A DNA stretch of 15,120 nt from Bdellovibrio sp. CG10_big_fil_rev_8_21_14_0_10_47_8. Lineage in GTDB: Bacteria > Bdellovibrionota > Bdellovibrionia > Bdellovibrionales > Bdellovibrionaceae. Below, one piece after another: positions 1 to 7,701 of the stretch. The notes under the pieces are model-generated. The model saw only the letters and a program-made list of their open reading frames with translations, did no database searches and had not been told where the DNA came from. The translations under genes were made by a program, and so were the position numbers. Position 1 is the stretch's first letter, and every line of letters starts with the position of its first letter. The stretch spans positions 1 through 15,120 of the forward strand of contig PEZR01000170.1 of assembly GCA_002773975.1 (NCBI GenBank), read 5' to 3'.

Positions 1-1041
1 GTTTCCGAGACATTCATTTCTGTGCATGACCAGGCAGGCACTCGCTTCCGCCCTGAAAAAACCGAAGAATGGAAGATCACACAACTTGGCCCCCTTGAAG
101 TCGCGCAACGAACAGTTTACTTGTCCAACATTGAAGCACTTCAACACATGGATGCCAGCCAAATGTTTGATAAGGACGCCAAACGATCTTTATATGCAAC
201 AGCCATTGGCGCCATGATTCTGACCTTTCTTTTTATCTTGGCCCCAAAAAATAATTCTTTGGATGACGCCCTCACTCCGGTTCCACCGACAGTCTACAAA
301 GAAGTAAGAATGGAAGTGCCTAAAAAAATTAAAGAAAGCGCACCCAAGGAAACCACGCCAAGCAAACAGACACAGCAAGCTGCCGTAGCTCCTAAAAATT
401 CAGGTGGTGGTGCAAGCAAAGCAGCCAGCATGATTAAAAACTTGGCTTCTGGCCGAATCACCCAATTGATTGGCAAAGTCTCGGCCTCCGCAGCTCGATC
501 AACTCATATTGTGGTGACCTCAGGAGTTGCCGCAGGAACAACCGCAACCGGTCGAGCTCTGGCCGCAGTGGGCTCTCTCAGTAAATCTGGGAAAGACTGG
601 TCCTCCGAGGGCAAGGGCAGCGGAATTACAATCTCGACCAATGGCAAAGCCGGAGGGCAAGGAACTGCTGCTCTTGGCACACTCAAAGAAGGCAAGACCG
701 GCCAAGGCGGAGTTGGACTTCTCGAAGAAGAAGGTGAAATTGTCGGCGGTCTTGATCGAGAGGTCATTGCTCAATATATTCGTTCACAGTTAGGACAAAT
801 TCTTTATTGTTACGAACGTCAACTGAGCGCCAATCCAGATTTGTATGGCAAAGTTGCCATTCGCTTCACGATTGGCTCTAATGGAGGAGTAGAGACTCAG
901 AGAATCGGAGATACGACTTTAAAAAATGCAACCGTCGAAGGATGTATTCTGCAAAGAGTTGCAAAGTGGAAATTTCCGGCACCAGAGGGTGGGACAAAAG
1001 TGCTCGTCACTTATCCATTCCTCTTTAAGAGTACAAACTAA
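1..1041 (+). CDS. AgmX/PglI C-terminal (TonB-like) domain protein, Glt-like gliding/envelope machinery component, 5' partial
   Basis: The reading frame is open from base 1. The first in-frame start (GTG at 22) has no ribosome binding site, so the true start probably lies before the window. Visible parts, counting codons from base 1: a soluble, presumably cytoplasmic stretch to about codon 62; one hydrophobic span at about 64-82 (LYATAIGAMILTFLFIL); a Lys/Pro-rich and then Gly/Ser-rich flexible linker to about 248; and a compact C-terminal domain (about 249-345) containing REVIAQYIRSQLGQILYCYE and ending in KWKFPAPEGG...VTYPFLF. That C-terminal domain has the look of the AgmX/PglI family, a TonB-C-like periplasmic fold. 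In Myxococcus, GltG and GltJ have this plan and couple an inner-membrane motor to outer-membrane parts. It is first in a tight same-strand cluster, 28 bases before a beta-barrel gene. The domain call is fairly sure; the exact Glt name is not. Confidence 0.8.
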   Translation, partial: VSETFISVHDQAGTRFRPEKTEEWKITQLGPLEVAQRTVYLSNIEALQHMDASQMFDKDAKRSLYATAIGAMILTFLFILAPKNNSLDDALTPVPPTVYKEVRMEVPKKIKESAPKETTPSKQTQQAAVAPKNSGGGASKAASMIKNLASGRITQLIGKVSASAARSTHIVVTSGVAAGTTATGRALAAVGSLSKSGKDWSSEGKGSGITISTNGKAGGQGTAALGTLKEGKTGQGGVGLLEEEGEIVGGLDREVIAQYIRSQLGQILYCYERQLSANPDLYGKVAIRFTIGSNGGVETQRIGDTTLKNATVEGCILQRVAKWKFPAPEGGTKVLVTYPFLFKSTN

Positions 1042-1069
1042 CTGGATGTCTTAGACACCGGAGGCGGTT

Positions 1070-1876
1070 ATGGTGAAAATGTGGATTGTTGCATTGATTG
1101 CAACGGCGGGAACTCTTTCAGCACATGCACAACAAGCGGGTCAGCCAAGGGCAGCTACACCCCGAGCGGAGAAAGGCTCTGAAGATCGAGGCTCTGATAA
1201 GCTGGATCTAAAGAAGCTCGAGGACAAATACTGGTCCGCCAAAGACACGGACTTCAGTGTGGTTCAGAACCGAACCTACACAAAAGCCAACAAATATTTT
1301 GTGAGCCTTGGTTACGGCCCTTTGATCAATGATGCCTATTCGAATGGTCGAATGACTAATGTCAGTGCCGGATATTATTTTTCTGAACGTTGGGGCCTGG
1401 AGTTGGCCTATGAAAAAGGCGATCTCAAGGATAATGATTCGACAGATACCTTTTTAAATCAAAATAAGTTCGCCCCTGATTACAATCGTTTCAAGTCCTA
1501 TACCTCTTTGAATTTTCTGGTGGTTCCATTCTACGCAAAGATGAGTTTTTGGGATCGTAAAATTATGTATTTTGATATGCAGTTCGCCTTTGGTATTGGT
1601 CAGATGAATTATCAAATCATGCGAGTGGATGGAGCCAACCCGCCCTCCAATCCAGGAACAGATTCATCCGAAGATAACTCTACCATTGCCTATAACTTGG
1701 ATGTCACCCAACAGCTGTTCTTTCACCAAAATTTTGCCATCCGATTTGATATTAAAAATAAATGGTCGACGCAGAAGAAGCAGCGTTATTATTTGCAGAG
1801 TGGGCAAGACCGAGATCTTGGAACCACCAGCCAACAAGACACAACAATGTTATTGGGTTTAACAATTTTCTTTTAA
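1070..1876 (+). CDS. outer-membrane beta-barrel protein (GltA/GltB-like)
   Basis: 268 residues. A GGAGG at 1060-1064 lies five bases before the ATG at 1070, which fixes the start (an in-frame ATG at 1079 is possible). The N-terminus is a signal peptide (MVKMWIVALIATAGTLSAHA, cleavage near AHA-QQ). A charged linker follows to about residue 75, then alternating hydrophobic/aromatic strands (KYFVSLGYGP, NVSAGYYFSERWGLELAYE, FLVVPFYAKMSFWD, FDMQFAFGIGQMNY). The chain ends in a terminal phenylalanine (LLGLTIFF), the usual signal for BAM-dependent barrels. It fits the small outer-membrane barrel families shared by myxobacteria and Bdellovibrio, and its length is close to Myxococcus GltA/GltB. It sits between the TonB-like gene and the TPR gene, which suggests it is the outer-membrane part of the same machine. 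The barrel call is solid; equivalence to GltA or GltB is inferred. Confidence 0.78.
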   Translation: MVKMWIVALIATAGTLSAHAQQAGQPRAATPRAEKGSEDRGSDKLDLKKLEDKYWSAKDTDFSVVQNRTYTKANKYFVSLGYGPLINDAYSNGRMTNVSAGYYFSERWGLELAYEKGDLKDNDSTDTFLNQNKFAPDYNRFKSYTSLNFLVVPFYAKMSFWDRKIMYFDMQFAFGIGQMNYQIMRVDGANPPSNPGTDSSEDNSTIAYNLDVTQQLFFHQNFAIRFDIKNKWSTQKKQRYYLQSGQDRDLGTTSQQDTTMLLGLTIFF

Positions 1877-1900
1877 AGAAATCCAATTTTGAGGCCCGCG

Positions 1901-4042
1901 ATGAAGCCATTGATGACGACATTTCAATTGATCCCCTGCCTGGTCTCCTTGACGGCGGTTTTTTCTGTGTCCGCAGAGGCTGCGGACCTGGTGACCGCAA
2001 CCAAGGGGCGACCTCCGGGGCCTGAGATGAAGATCAAACAGTCCAAGGTTCCGCAGTTTGATCTGATTCAGAAAAAAATGATCAATGGAAAGATCGACCT
2101 GGTTCGTGTGAATAAAATTCCTCGTCTCAATATCGGCGAAGAGGACCAGGTGAAAAGGGGGGATATCGCCCCGATCTCGCTGCCTCCTGAGAAAACACTT
2201 CGCGAGATCAATGTGACCGAACGTCCGTCACCAAAAGAGCTCTTTATTGATCAATACCTGATTAAAAAAATCACTCCTACAAAAGAGGCCAAAACTCTCC
2301 CGGTCACTCCGCCCCCTGCCCCAGCGGAAACCCCAACGATCACCGAGTTTGCGCCTTTGAATCTTGCCGAGCCCCAGCTCCAGCAAACAAAAGTGGAGAA
2401 TCCCTCACCTGCGGAAATGAAGCTTCTGCAGGCTCTAATTTTTTTAGAAGATAAAAAAGATTACAACATGGCTCTCGCTCTTTTTGCCGAGTTGCTCGAT
2501 GATGCCGCAGTCAAGACTGAGGCAACCTATCAGCTGGCGCTCACATCGAGAGCTCTTGGGCTCTATTCAGAATATAAATTTCGCATGAACCAAGTTCTCC
2601 ATGACCCAAGGCCCGAATGGCAAAAACGCGCTGCCACCAGCCTGGCTATCAATGCCGCCGAAGGAGACAAAGAGCTGGTAGCTCTGTTGGATCCCAAGCT
2701 CGAAGATTTAAAAATTGAATTCAACCCGACTGAGCACAAGGCTGATCAGTACCAGATCAATCGAGCCAAGTACTATCTCGACAAAGGAGACCTAACCAAG
2801 GCTTTTGCTGCTGCGGACGAGATTCTGATGGACTCTCAACTGTATACCGAGGCCCTCTTTTTAAAATCTCTGATTATCTATCGAGGAGGACAAATTCAAG
2901 AGGCCATTGGCTTACAACAAGCGGTACTTAAAGAGGTCAGCGAAAAGAACCCGAAATCGGAATTTCATGCGATTGTAGCTCTGACCCTTGCTCGTTTACA
3001 TTTTCAAGCTGCTCAATACAAAGAAGCCTTTGATACCTACCTGAAGGTCGACAAAAAAAGTCCCGAGTGGCTGCAGGCCATGATGGAGCAAGCCTGGACA
3101 CAGATTCTTTCTCAGGACTACGAAGGCGCCGCTGGAAACATGTTCAGCCTCCATACGGATTTTTTCAAAAAATCATTCACTCCGGAGTCCTACGTTGTAA
3201 GAACAGTCGCGTACCTAAATCTTTGCCAGTTCGGAGATGGCGCGAAAGTTCTTTTTGATTTTAAACGCAAATATGCACCTGTTCTGAAACAAATGACCGA
3301 GTACCAGACAAAGGCGAAACAGAATATCAACTACTTCGACACCATCAAGCTGTGGGCCAACAATCCGGATCTTAAAGTTGTTGATGGTCTTCCTCGCGAG
3401 TTTATCTATGCCCTCACTCGACATCCCAGCTTTGTTCTTGAACAAAAAATGATCAACAGTATTGAGGACGAAGTTAGCAACATGAATAAGATTCAGATCA
3501 ATCTGATCAAAATTGAAAGACAGTCCTTGGTGGCGCAAAATGATGCTCGCGCCCAACTGATTGCTCTGAGAAAAAAATATGGAAAACCTGAGGGTGCCGC
3601 AGCGACTGAATACTCTGACAAAGTGAAAGTTCAGGAGCGCCGCCTGCTGGCTGCTAAAATTCAACACTACATCGCAAAAAAAGCCAGAAATTCGATCAAA
3701 GCGCTGCGAGCCGAGGGTTTAGACCGACTTGAAAAAGAAAAAAATCACTTTCGAGATTTAGCGGGTCTGGCTTTAAAAAAGCGTTTCCAACAGATGATGA
3801 CTCGTCTGACCGAGTCCTTGGACCAAAGCGAAGTTCTCCAATATGAAATCTATTCTGGAGCTGGTGAACACCTGCGATATCAAATGGCCGGTGGCGAGAT
3901 CAATGAGAAAGAGCGTCCAGAACTCAAGGTCGAAGATGGCAAAGCTTTAAACTGGGATTTTAAAGGTGAGATCTGGGAAGATGAGTTGGGGCACTATCGT
4001 TCGTCTTTGAAAAACGTGTGCGCCCCTGAAGATAACAAATAG
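1901..4042 (+). CDS. periplasmic TPR-repeat protein of the Glt-like cluster (GltC/GltE-like)
   Basis: 713 residues from the ATG at 1901. GAGG at 1891-1894 precedes this ATG by six bases, whereas the in-frame TTG at 1889 has no such site. Order of parts: a signal peptide (residues 1-28, ending SVSAEAA); a poorly ordered region rich in Lys, Pro and Thr to about 165, including a PPPAPAETP stretch; helical-pair TPR-like repeats at about 168-460 (for example YNMALALFAELLDD, AFAAADEILMDSQLYTEAL, YKEAFDTYLKVDKKSPEWL); then a long charged helical or coiled-coil region at about 525-650. TPR proteins serve as scaffolds. In Myxococcus gliding machinery, GltC and GltE are TPR proteins in the periplasm or at the outer membrane, and GltC is of comparable size. 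It lies 24 bases after the barrel gene, so they are probably co-transcribed. TPR content and export are well supported; the orthologue name is not. Confidence 0.78.
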   Translation: MKPLMTTFQLIPCLVSLTAVFSVSAEAADLVTATKGRPPGPEMKIKQSKVPQFDLIQKKMINGKIDLVRVNKIPRLNIGEEDQVKRGDIAPISLPPEKTLREINVTERPSPKELFIDQYLIKKITPTKEAKTLPVTPPPAPAETPTITEFAPLNLAEPQLQQTKVENPSPAEMKLLQALIFLEDKKDYNMALALFAELLDDAAVKTEATYQLALTSRALGLYSEYKFRMNQVLHDPRPEWQKRAATSLAINAAEGDKELVALLDPKLEDLKIEFNPTEHKADQYQINRAKYYLDKGDLTKAFAAADEILMDSQLYTEALFLKSLIIYRGGQIQEAIGLQQAVLKEVSEKNPKSEFHAIVALTLARLHFQAAQYKEAFDTYLKVDKKSPEWLQAMMEQAWTQILSQDYEGAAGNMFSLHTDFFKKSFTPESYVVRTVAYLNLCQFGDGAKVLFDFKRKYAPVLKQMTEYQTKAKQNINYFDTIKLWANNPDLKVVDGLPREFIYALTRHPSFVLEQKMINSIEDEVSNMNKIQINLIKIERQSLVAQNDARAQLIALRKKYGKPEGAAATEYSDKVKVQERRLLAAKIQHYIAKKARNSIKALRAEGLDRLEKEKNHFRDLAGLALKKRFQQMMTRLTESLDQSEVLQYEIYSGAGEHLRYQMAGGEINEKERPELKVEDGKALNWDFKGEIWEDELGHYRSSLKNVCAPEDNK

Positions 4043-4089
4043 CTAAACAGTCTTTTGGATTTCCAACAGACTTGATCAACGGAGTTATT

Positions 4090-4770
4090 ATGATGGCAGA
4101 AAAAGGAACCCAAGCCCGCAAAAAAATCGGAGCTTTTGTCAAGCCCCTCGCATTGCTTCTGGCGACCCTGTCGCTATCTTGGGTTGCCCTTGGCCAAACT
4201 ACCGCACAGGATGGAATGAATCGCCTGAAAACAAATTTATCCAATTCTAAGGCCAATCTGGCCGACTATCAGAAAAATCTTAAAATCGTTGAAGGAAATC
4301 TGGAAGAAGTCAGCAAAGCCCGAGCAGAAGTCGATGCACAAAAAGCCAAGGTCAACGGCAGCCAACAAGAGAACAATCAGAAACTAGCTACGTTGGAGAA
4401 AAGCGAAAAAGACATTCAGCAGCTCATCAGTGATGAACAACGAGAGATCCAGGCCGAGGACCAAAAAATTCAAGAGCTCCAGAAGGTCATTGCGCAACTC
4501 AAAGAAAATCAAGCCAAACGAGGGCAAAACATCACTGCCTATCAAGAGCAATCCAAACAAATTGAAAAAGAAAAATCAGAGTGGAAGGCTCGGTCTGATC
4601 AAACCGGAAAAACCTTGCAGCAGCTCGAATCCAGAAGCAAATCCCTGGCCGCCCAAGAATCTGACTGGAAAATCAAACACCGAGGCTATCAAGGCGAGGT
4701 CTCTCGCTGGCAAAAAGAAGTCAGTCGTCAACAAAAGCTGATCGACAACTATTCTGCCCTGTCCGAGTAA
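4090..4770 (+). CDS. secreted long coiled-coil protein, Glt-like cluster
   Basis: 226 residues from the ATG at 4090, with GGAG at 4081-4084 five bases upstream; a second ATG at 4093 is equally usable. Residues about 10-37 look like a signal sequence or N-terminal anchor: a Lys/Arg-rich start (KGTQARKKIG), a hydrophobic run (PLALLLATLSLSWVALGQ), then TTAQDG. Almost everything after about residue 42 is predicted helix with heptad-like Leu/Ile/Ala spacing and very high Lys/Glu/Gln content (EKDIQQLISDEQREIQAEDQ), which indicates an extended coiled coil. There is no enzymatic motif. Forty-seven bases separate it from the TPR gene, so it is probably a structural or tethering part of the same periplasmic assembly. 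Coiled-coil sequences give false homologies easily, so I assign no family. A 7-bp hairpin has the stop codon in its loop. Confidence 0.72.
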   Translation: MMAEKGTQARKKIGAFVKPLALLLATLSLSWVALGQTTAQDGMNRLKTNLSNSKANLADYQKNLKIVEGNLEEVSKARAEVDAQKAKVNGSQQENNQKLATLEKSEKDIQQLISDEQREIQAEDQKIQELQKVIAQLKENQAKRGQNITAYQEQSKQIEKEKSEWKARSDQTGKTLQQLESRSKSLAAQESDWKIKHRGYQGEVSRWQKEVSRQQKLIDNYSALSE

Positions 4771-4811
4771 ACTCGGACTGACGTTGACATCAAGGCTGGA
4801 CCACGGTCCAG
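4761..4811 (+). promoter_or_regulatory. two consecutive perfect hairpins at the gene boundary
   Basis: The first inverted repeat (GTCCGAG / CTCGGAC, 4761-4767 and 4772-4778) encloses the TAA stop codon of the coiled-coil gene in a 4-base loop. The second (CTGGACC / GGTCCAG, 4796-4802 and 4805-4811) follows 17 bases later. Neither is followed by a T-run, so they are not classical intrinsic terminators. They could act as an mRNA 3'-end stabiliser, an attenuator or a processing site between the Glt-like genes and the next gene. The pairing is seen directly; the role is inferred. Confidence 0.4.
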
Positions 4812-4846
4812 TACTCTCGGCCAGTCAATCCATGTATTCTATCACC

Positions 4847-5674
4847 ATGAACAACACTCTTTGTCTGTCTCTAATTTGTTTGTTGGCAAATTCTCTGCCG
4901 CTATCGGCCTCGGCTGAATTTCGATACAATCCCCAACGCATTCCCTCAAATATCTATATCCTCGCTCACCCCAAGGGTTTAGAAGCCAGCGAGAGTCAAC
5001 GGCAAACGATCAAGACGCTGGGGAACCCCACTTCCAAAGAAAAAACCCTGATCGAGAAATTGCCCTCTGCTGCTGGCAAAAAAAGTGAATACCTTGTCCA
5101 TTGGGAAAAAACATCCGGTGGCGCCTGGAGTCTCTTGGAACTCACTCAGAGCCCCTTTCAAGAACCAACACCGGGATATTCTGGCAAAGCTTCCCTCGTT
5201 CAGTACGACCGAGACGGCATGATCTCTTATTCGTCTTGTGAACATAAACGAAACCAAGCCGCCTTGGGGTCCCTCAGTTATCTGTCCAACTGTTTGGTGG
5301 CCACCAAGTCTCTGTGCCAAACTCTCGTCGCTCATTTGGGATCTGATTTCGTTGGACTCAAAAAATCCATCGATCAGTGCGAAAAGATCAGCGAAACTCA
5401 AAAAGAAATCATAAAAAAATTAGATTCGGTCGAAGAAAAAGAGCAAAGCAAAAAAATCCTCGAAGCTTTTGGCGATCAATACTCGAAAATCGCCAAGACT
5501 TGGTCCCCCAGCACAAGAGAAAGCTTTCCGCCGGACATTTCGACAGAGAATCCTTTGGCTGACAAAAATTATTGGCGAGAATTAATTTCTGCCTGTGGAC
5601 GACTTCCCGTTTTCCAGACAAACGAAAGCAAGCCCCCAGTCAGCTCCCCTCCGCCGAAAAAATCTGCTCGCTAA
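4847..5674 (+). CDS. secreted protein of unknown function
   Basis: 275 residues if started at the ATG at 4847; an ATG at 4832 adds five residues, and a TTG at 4784 is also in frame. None has a clear ribosome binding site, so the start is uncertain. From 4847 the N-terminus reads as a signal peptide without basic residues (MNNTLCLSLICLLANSLPLS, then ASAEF). The mature part begins FRYNPQRIPSNIYILAHPKG, has five cysteines (SSCEHK, SNCLVATKSLC, DQCEK, SACG) that could form disulfides in the periplasm, a Lys/Glu-rich helix at about 185-215 and a Pro/Lys-rich tail (PPVSSPPPKKSAR). I do not recognise a family. It follows the coiled-coil gene by 76 bases on the same strand and may belong to the same cluster. 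Its TAA overlaps the murJ stop codon on the other strand. Confidence 0.6.
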   Translation: MNNTLCLSLICLLANSLPLSASAEFRYNPQRIPSNIYILAHPKGLEASESQRQTIKTLGNPTSKEKTLIEKLPSAAGKKSEYLVHWEKTSGGAWSLLELTQSPFQEPTPGYSGKASLVQYDRDGMISYSSCEHKRNQAALGSLSYLSNCLVATKSLCQTLVAHLGSDFVGLKKSIDQCEKISETQKEIIKKLDSVEEKEQSKKILEAFGDQYSKIAKTWSPSTRESFPPDISTENPLADKNYWRELISACGRLPVFQTNESKPPVSSPPPKKSAR

Positions 5675-7311
5675 TTGAATCGACGTTTGATCGAATCAAA
5701 AATATGGTGGATCTCATCCACCTTCAGAAAATAGCAGCTCAAAACATAAACCACTGCAGATACGGATATTACCAGAATCACAGAGATCAGTCGCGAAAAG
5801 AACACTCCAAAACTCAGAGCATTTAAAAAGAAATGGAAAATGGGCTCATAACAAAGACAAACCAGAATCAGCCCGACACCTGCCAAACAGTATCTCCCGA
5901 TCGAGAAAAACATCTTACCAAAATGAAATTTGCCGATAAAAAATGGATAAAAGGCCATCAGCGTGCACAGATTCAAACCCGCACTCAACAAGGTAGATAT
6001 CACCAGCCCGCGAATTCCAAATTGACCCATCAAAATAGGCGCGATCAAAATATGGAGCAACAAACAGGCCGCTGAGATCACCGCCGGCAGCCATGTGTTC
6101 TTGATTGCATAATAAGAGGGCACCACCACCCGAACAGAGCTGGACACAATCAATGTCAGTGAGTAAATCTGCACCACGGACGCAGTCACCATCGAATCAT
6201 CCGTCAAAAACTGACCTCGTTCAAACAGCAGCTGCACAATGGGCATCGACAGAAAATACAGCCCCAAGGCCGCGGGAATGGCGATCAAAAGATTCAAACG
6301 CAAATAATAGTTGGCAGTTTCAACCATGTTGTCTTTGGCGCCCTTGGACCACAGCCCTGCCAAAGTGGGCAGCAATGCCGTCCCCAAAGACACCGACACC
6401 AAAGACAGTGGCAACTCCAACAAACGATCGGCCAAATAGATATAAGTATTCGAGCCTTCTCCCAAGCGTGAAGCAAAGTTGGTATTCACGATCGTCGTGA
6501 TTTGCAAAAGCCCCATCCCCAACATTCCTGGAAGCATATTTCGCCACACCCGCAGAATATCAGAGGACAATCCCCGCCAGCGAATCTTGGGAAAATACCC
6601 CTTTTTGATCAACGAGGGGACCAAAGCTCCGGTCTGCAAAAATCCACCAACAATCACACCCCAGGCCAGGGCTTCGCCAGGTATTTTCTGCCAACCCAGT
6701 GGAATGAAGTTCGCAATGATCATGGCGATATTGAAAAAAGTCGGTGCCATGGCCGGCAAAGCAAAACTGCCAAGAGCATTTAAAATCCCCATCAAATAGG
6801 CATAGGTGCTCATCAGAAAAATAAAACCAAACATGATCTGAGCCATATGCACGGTGAGATCAAATTTGCCAGGAATCGCATCAAAATTATCTTCCACCAA
6901 AAGCCGGATCACAGGCTCCGCAAAAATAATCCCCAGGGTCGTTAAAACGCCGAGCACCACCAGGAGCATGGTGTAAAATCCGTTCACTAAATTGCGAGCC
7001 CTTTCCCCGCTGGGATCCTGAACCCGAGCATCGACAAAAACCGGAATAAAGCTGACAGAAAGGGAGCCTTCACCCAGAAGCCGGCGAAACATGTTGGGCA
7101 AGCGAAATGCCACATTCCAGGCATCGGTGACGGTCCGGGAAAACATGGCGGCAAAGGCCATATCTCGAACCAGCCCCAAAACACGGCTTGTCATTGTGCC
7201 AAAAGCCATGGATAAAGCGTGAAAAGCGACGCCGTCCTTAGGTTTGGCGCTAATGCCCTTGGATTTCCTTGAATTTGGGGGGGAATCTGACGGATTTGAG
7301 TGTTGCATCAT
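5671..7311 (-). CDS. murJ: lipid II flippase MurJ (MviN)
   Basis: 546 residues from the ATG at 7311 (a second ATG follows directly). The frame continues to 7392, but that would run into rpsT on the other strand, so I prefer the inner start; no strong ribosome binding site is visible. MurJ is an inner-membrane MOP-superfamily transporter that flips lipid-linked peptidoglycan precursor to the periplasm. The sequence shows about 14 hydrophobic spans and the diagnostic N-terminal block: SRVLGLVRD (Arg43 and Arg49, matching E. coli Arg18 and Arg24), TDAWNVAFRLPN (Asp63, matching Asp39) and MFRRLLGEGSLSVSFIPVF (Arg76, matching Arg52). E. coli MurJ is 511 residues. The extra length is mainly a polar N-terminal extension of about 33 residues rich in Ser, Pro and Lys. 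It is transcribed divergently from rpsT and convergently with the secreted-protein gene. Confidence 0.95.
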   Translation of the reverse strand: MMQHSNPSDSPPNSRKSKGISAKPKDGVAFHALSMAFGTMTSRVLGLVRDMAFAAMFSRTVTDAWNVAFRLPNMFRRLLGEGSLSVSFIPVFVDARVQDPSGERARNLVNGFYTMLLVVLGVLTTLGIIFAEPVIRLLVEDNFDAIPGKFDLTVHMAQIMFGFIFLMSTYAYLMGILNALGSFALPAMAPTFFNIAMIIANFIPLGWQKIPGEALAWGVIVGGFLQTGALVPSLIKKGYFPKIRWRGLSSDILRVWRNMLPGMLGMGLLQITTIVNTNFASRLGEGSNTYIYLADRLLELPLSLVSVSLGTALLPTLAGLWSKGAKDNMVETANYYLRLNLLIAIPAALGLYFLSMPIVQLLFERGQFLTDDSMVTASVVQIYSLTLIVSSSVRVVVPSYYAIKNTWLPAVISAACLLLHILIAPILMGQFGIRGLVISTLLSAGLNLCTLMAFYPFFIGKFHFGKMFFSIGRYCLAGVGLILVCLCYEPIFHFFLNALSFGVFFSRLISVILVISVSAVVYVLSCYFLKVDEIHHIFDSIKRRFN

Positions 7312-7363
7312 CCAGCTACTGTGTGTTATCTCATCTCTTCTTTTAATCAGAGTACTTTGGAGG
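7303..7363 (+). promoter_or_regulatory. divergent murJ/rpsT control region with rpsT ribosome binding site
   Basis: Only about 59 bases separate the murJ start from the rpsT start. On the + strand TTGCAT (7303-7308) and TGTTAT (7324-7329), 15 bases apart, form a weak sigma-70-like promoter. On the - strand TTGCCA (7377-7372) and TACTCT (7354-7349) are 17 bases apart and could drive murJ from inside the start of rpsT. The GGAGG at 7359-7363, seven bases before TTG 7371, is a strong ribosome binding site and fixes the unusual rpsT start. The ribosome binding site is certain; both promoters are tentative. Confidence 0.4.
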
Positions 7364-7370
7364 TTATCCC

Positions 7371-7637
7371 TTGGCAAATCATAAGTCGGCAAAAAAGAGA
7401 GCTCGTCAATCGATCAAACGAAACACTCGCAACTCTCAAGGCAAAGCAGCCGTAAAAACATACGAAAAAACCTTGGTCAAAGGCATCGAAGCTAAATCAA
7501 AAGAGCTTCCTGTTTTGCTCCAAGCTTATATCAAAAAAGCAATGTCAGCAGCCAACAAAGGCATGCTCCGAAAAGAGACCGTGGCTCGAAAAATCGGCCG
7601 ACTCTCTACTCGCGTTCACCAAGCTTTAACGAAGTAA
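7371..7637 (+). CDS. rpsT: 30S ribosomal protein S20
   Basis: 88 residues, the usual S20 length. The protein starts MANHKSAKKRARQSIKRN, the family's signature N-terminus, is strongly basic throughout and ends RLSTRVHQALTK. S20 binds 16S rRNA early in small-subunit assembly. The start codon is TTG, supported by GGAGG seven bases upstream and by the family N-terminus beginning exactly there. E. coli rpsT also starts with UUG, where it is linked to autoregulated translation, so the rare start may be conserved for control. It is a single-gene unit, divergent from murJ and followed by a strong hairpin. Confidence 0.97.
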   Translation: MANHKSAKKRARQSIKRNTRNSQGKAAVKTYEKTLVKGIEAKSKELPVLLQAYIKKAMSAANKGMLRKETVARKIGRLSTRVHQALTK

Positions 7638-7652
7638 TTTGGTTCAACAGAT

Positions 7653-7693
7653 CGAGCGATTTTCAAGGCGAAAGCCCCCTGCAAAATCGCTCG
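7653..7693 (+). terminator. hairpin between convergent rpsT and PilZ gene, candidate bidirectional terminator
   Basis: A perfect 11-bp inverted repeat (CGAGCGATTTT at 7653-7663, AAAATCGCTCG at 7683-7693) encloses a second small hairpin, GGC-GAAA-GCC (7667-7676), with a GNRA-type loop. There is no clean T-run on either side, only CTTCTTCT on the + strand. A further hairpin, GGACTTC/GAAGTCC (7693-7699 and 7707-7713), follows at once and overlaps the end of the PilZ gene. The position between two convergent stop codons fits a terminator or a stabilising 3' end. Confidence 0.6.
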
Positions 7694-7701
7694 GACTTCT
7701 T

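Noticed and set aside
4784..4789. Perfect TTGACA -35 element
   Set aside because: No -10 element at 16-18 bases; the nearest candidate, TACTCT (4812-4817), is 22 bases away.
7277..7283. Run of seven G in murJ as a phase-variation tract
   Set aside because: It is short, in the polar N-terminal extension, and fits ordinary Pro codons.
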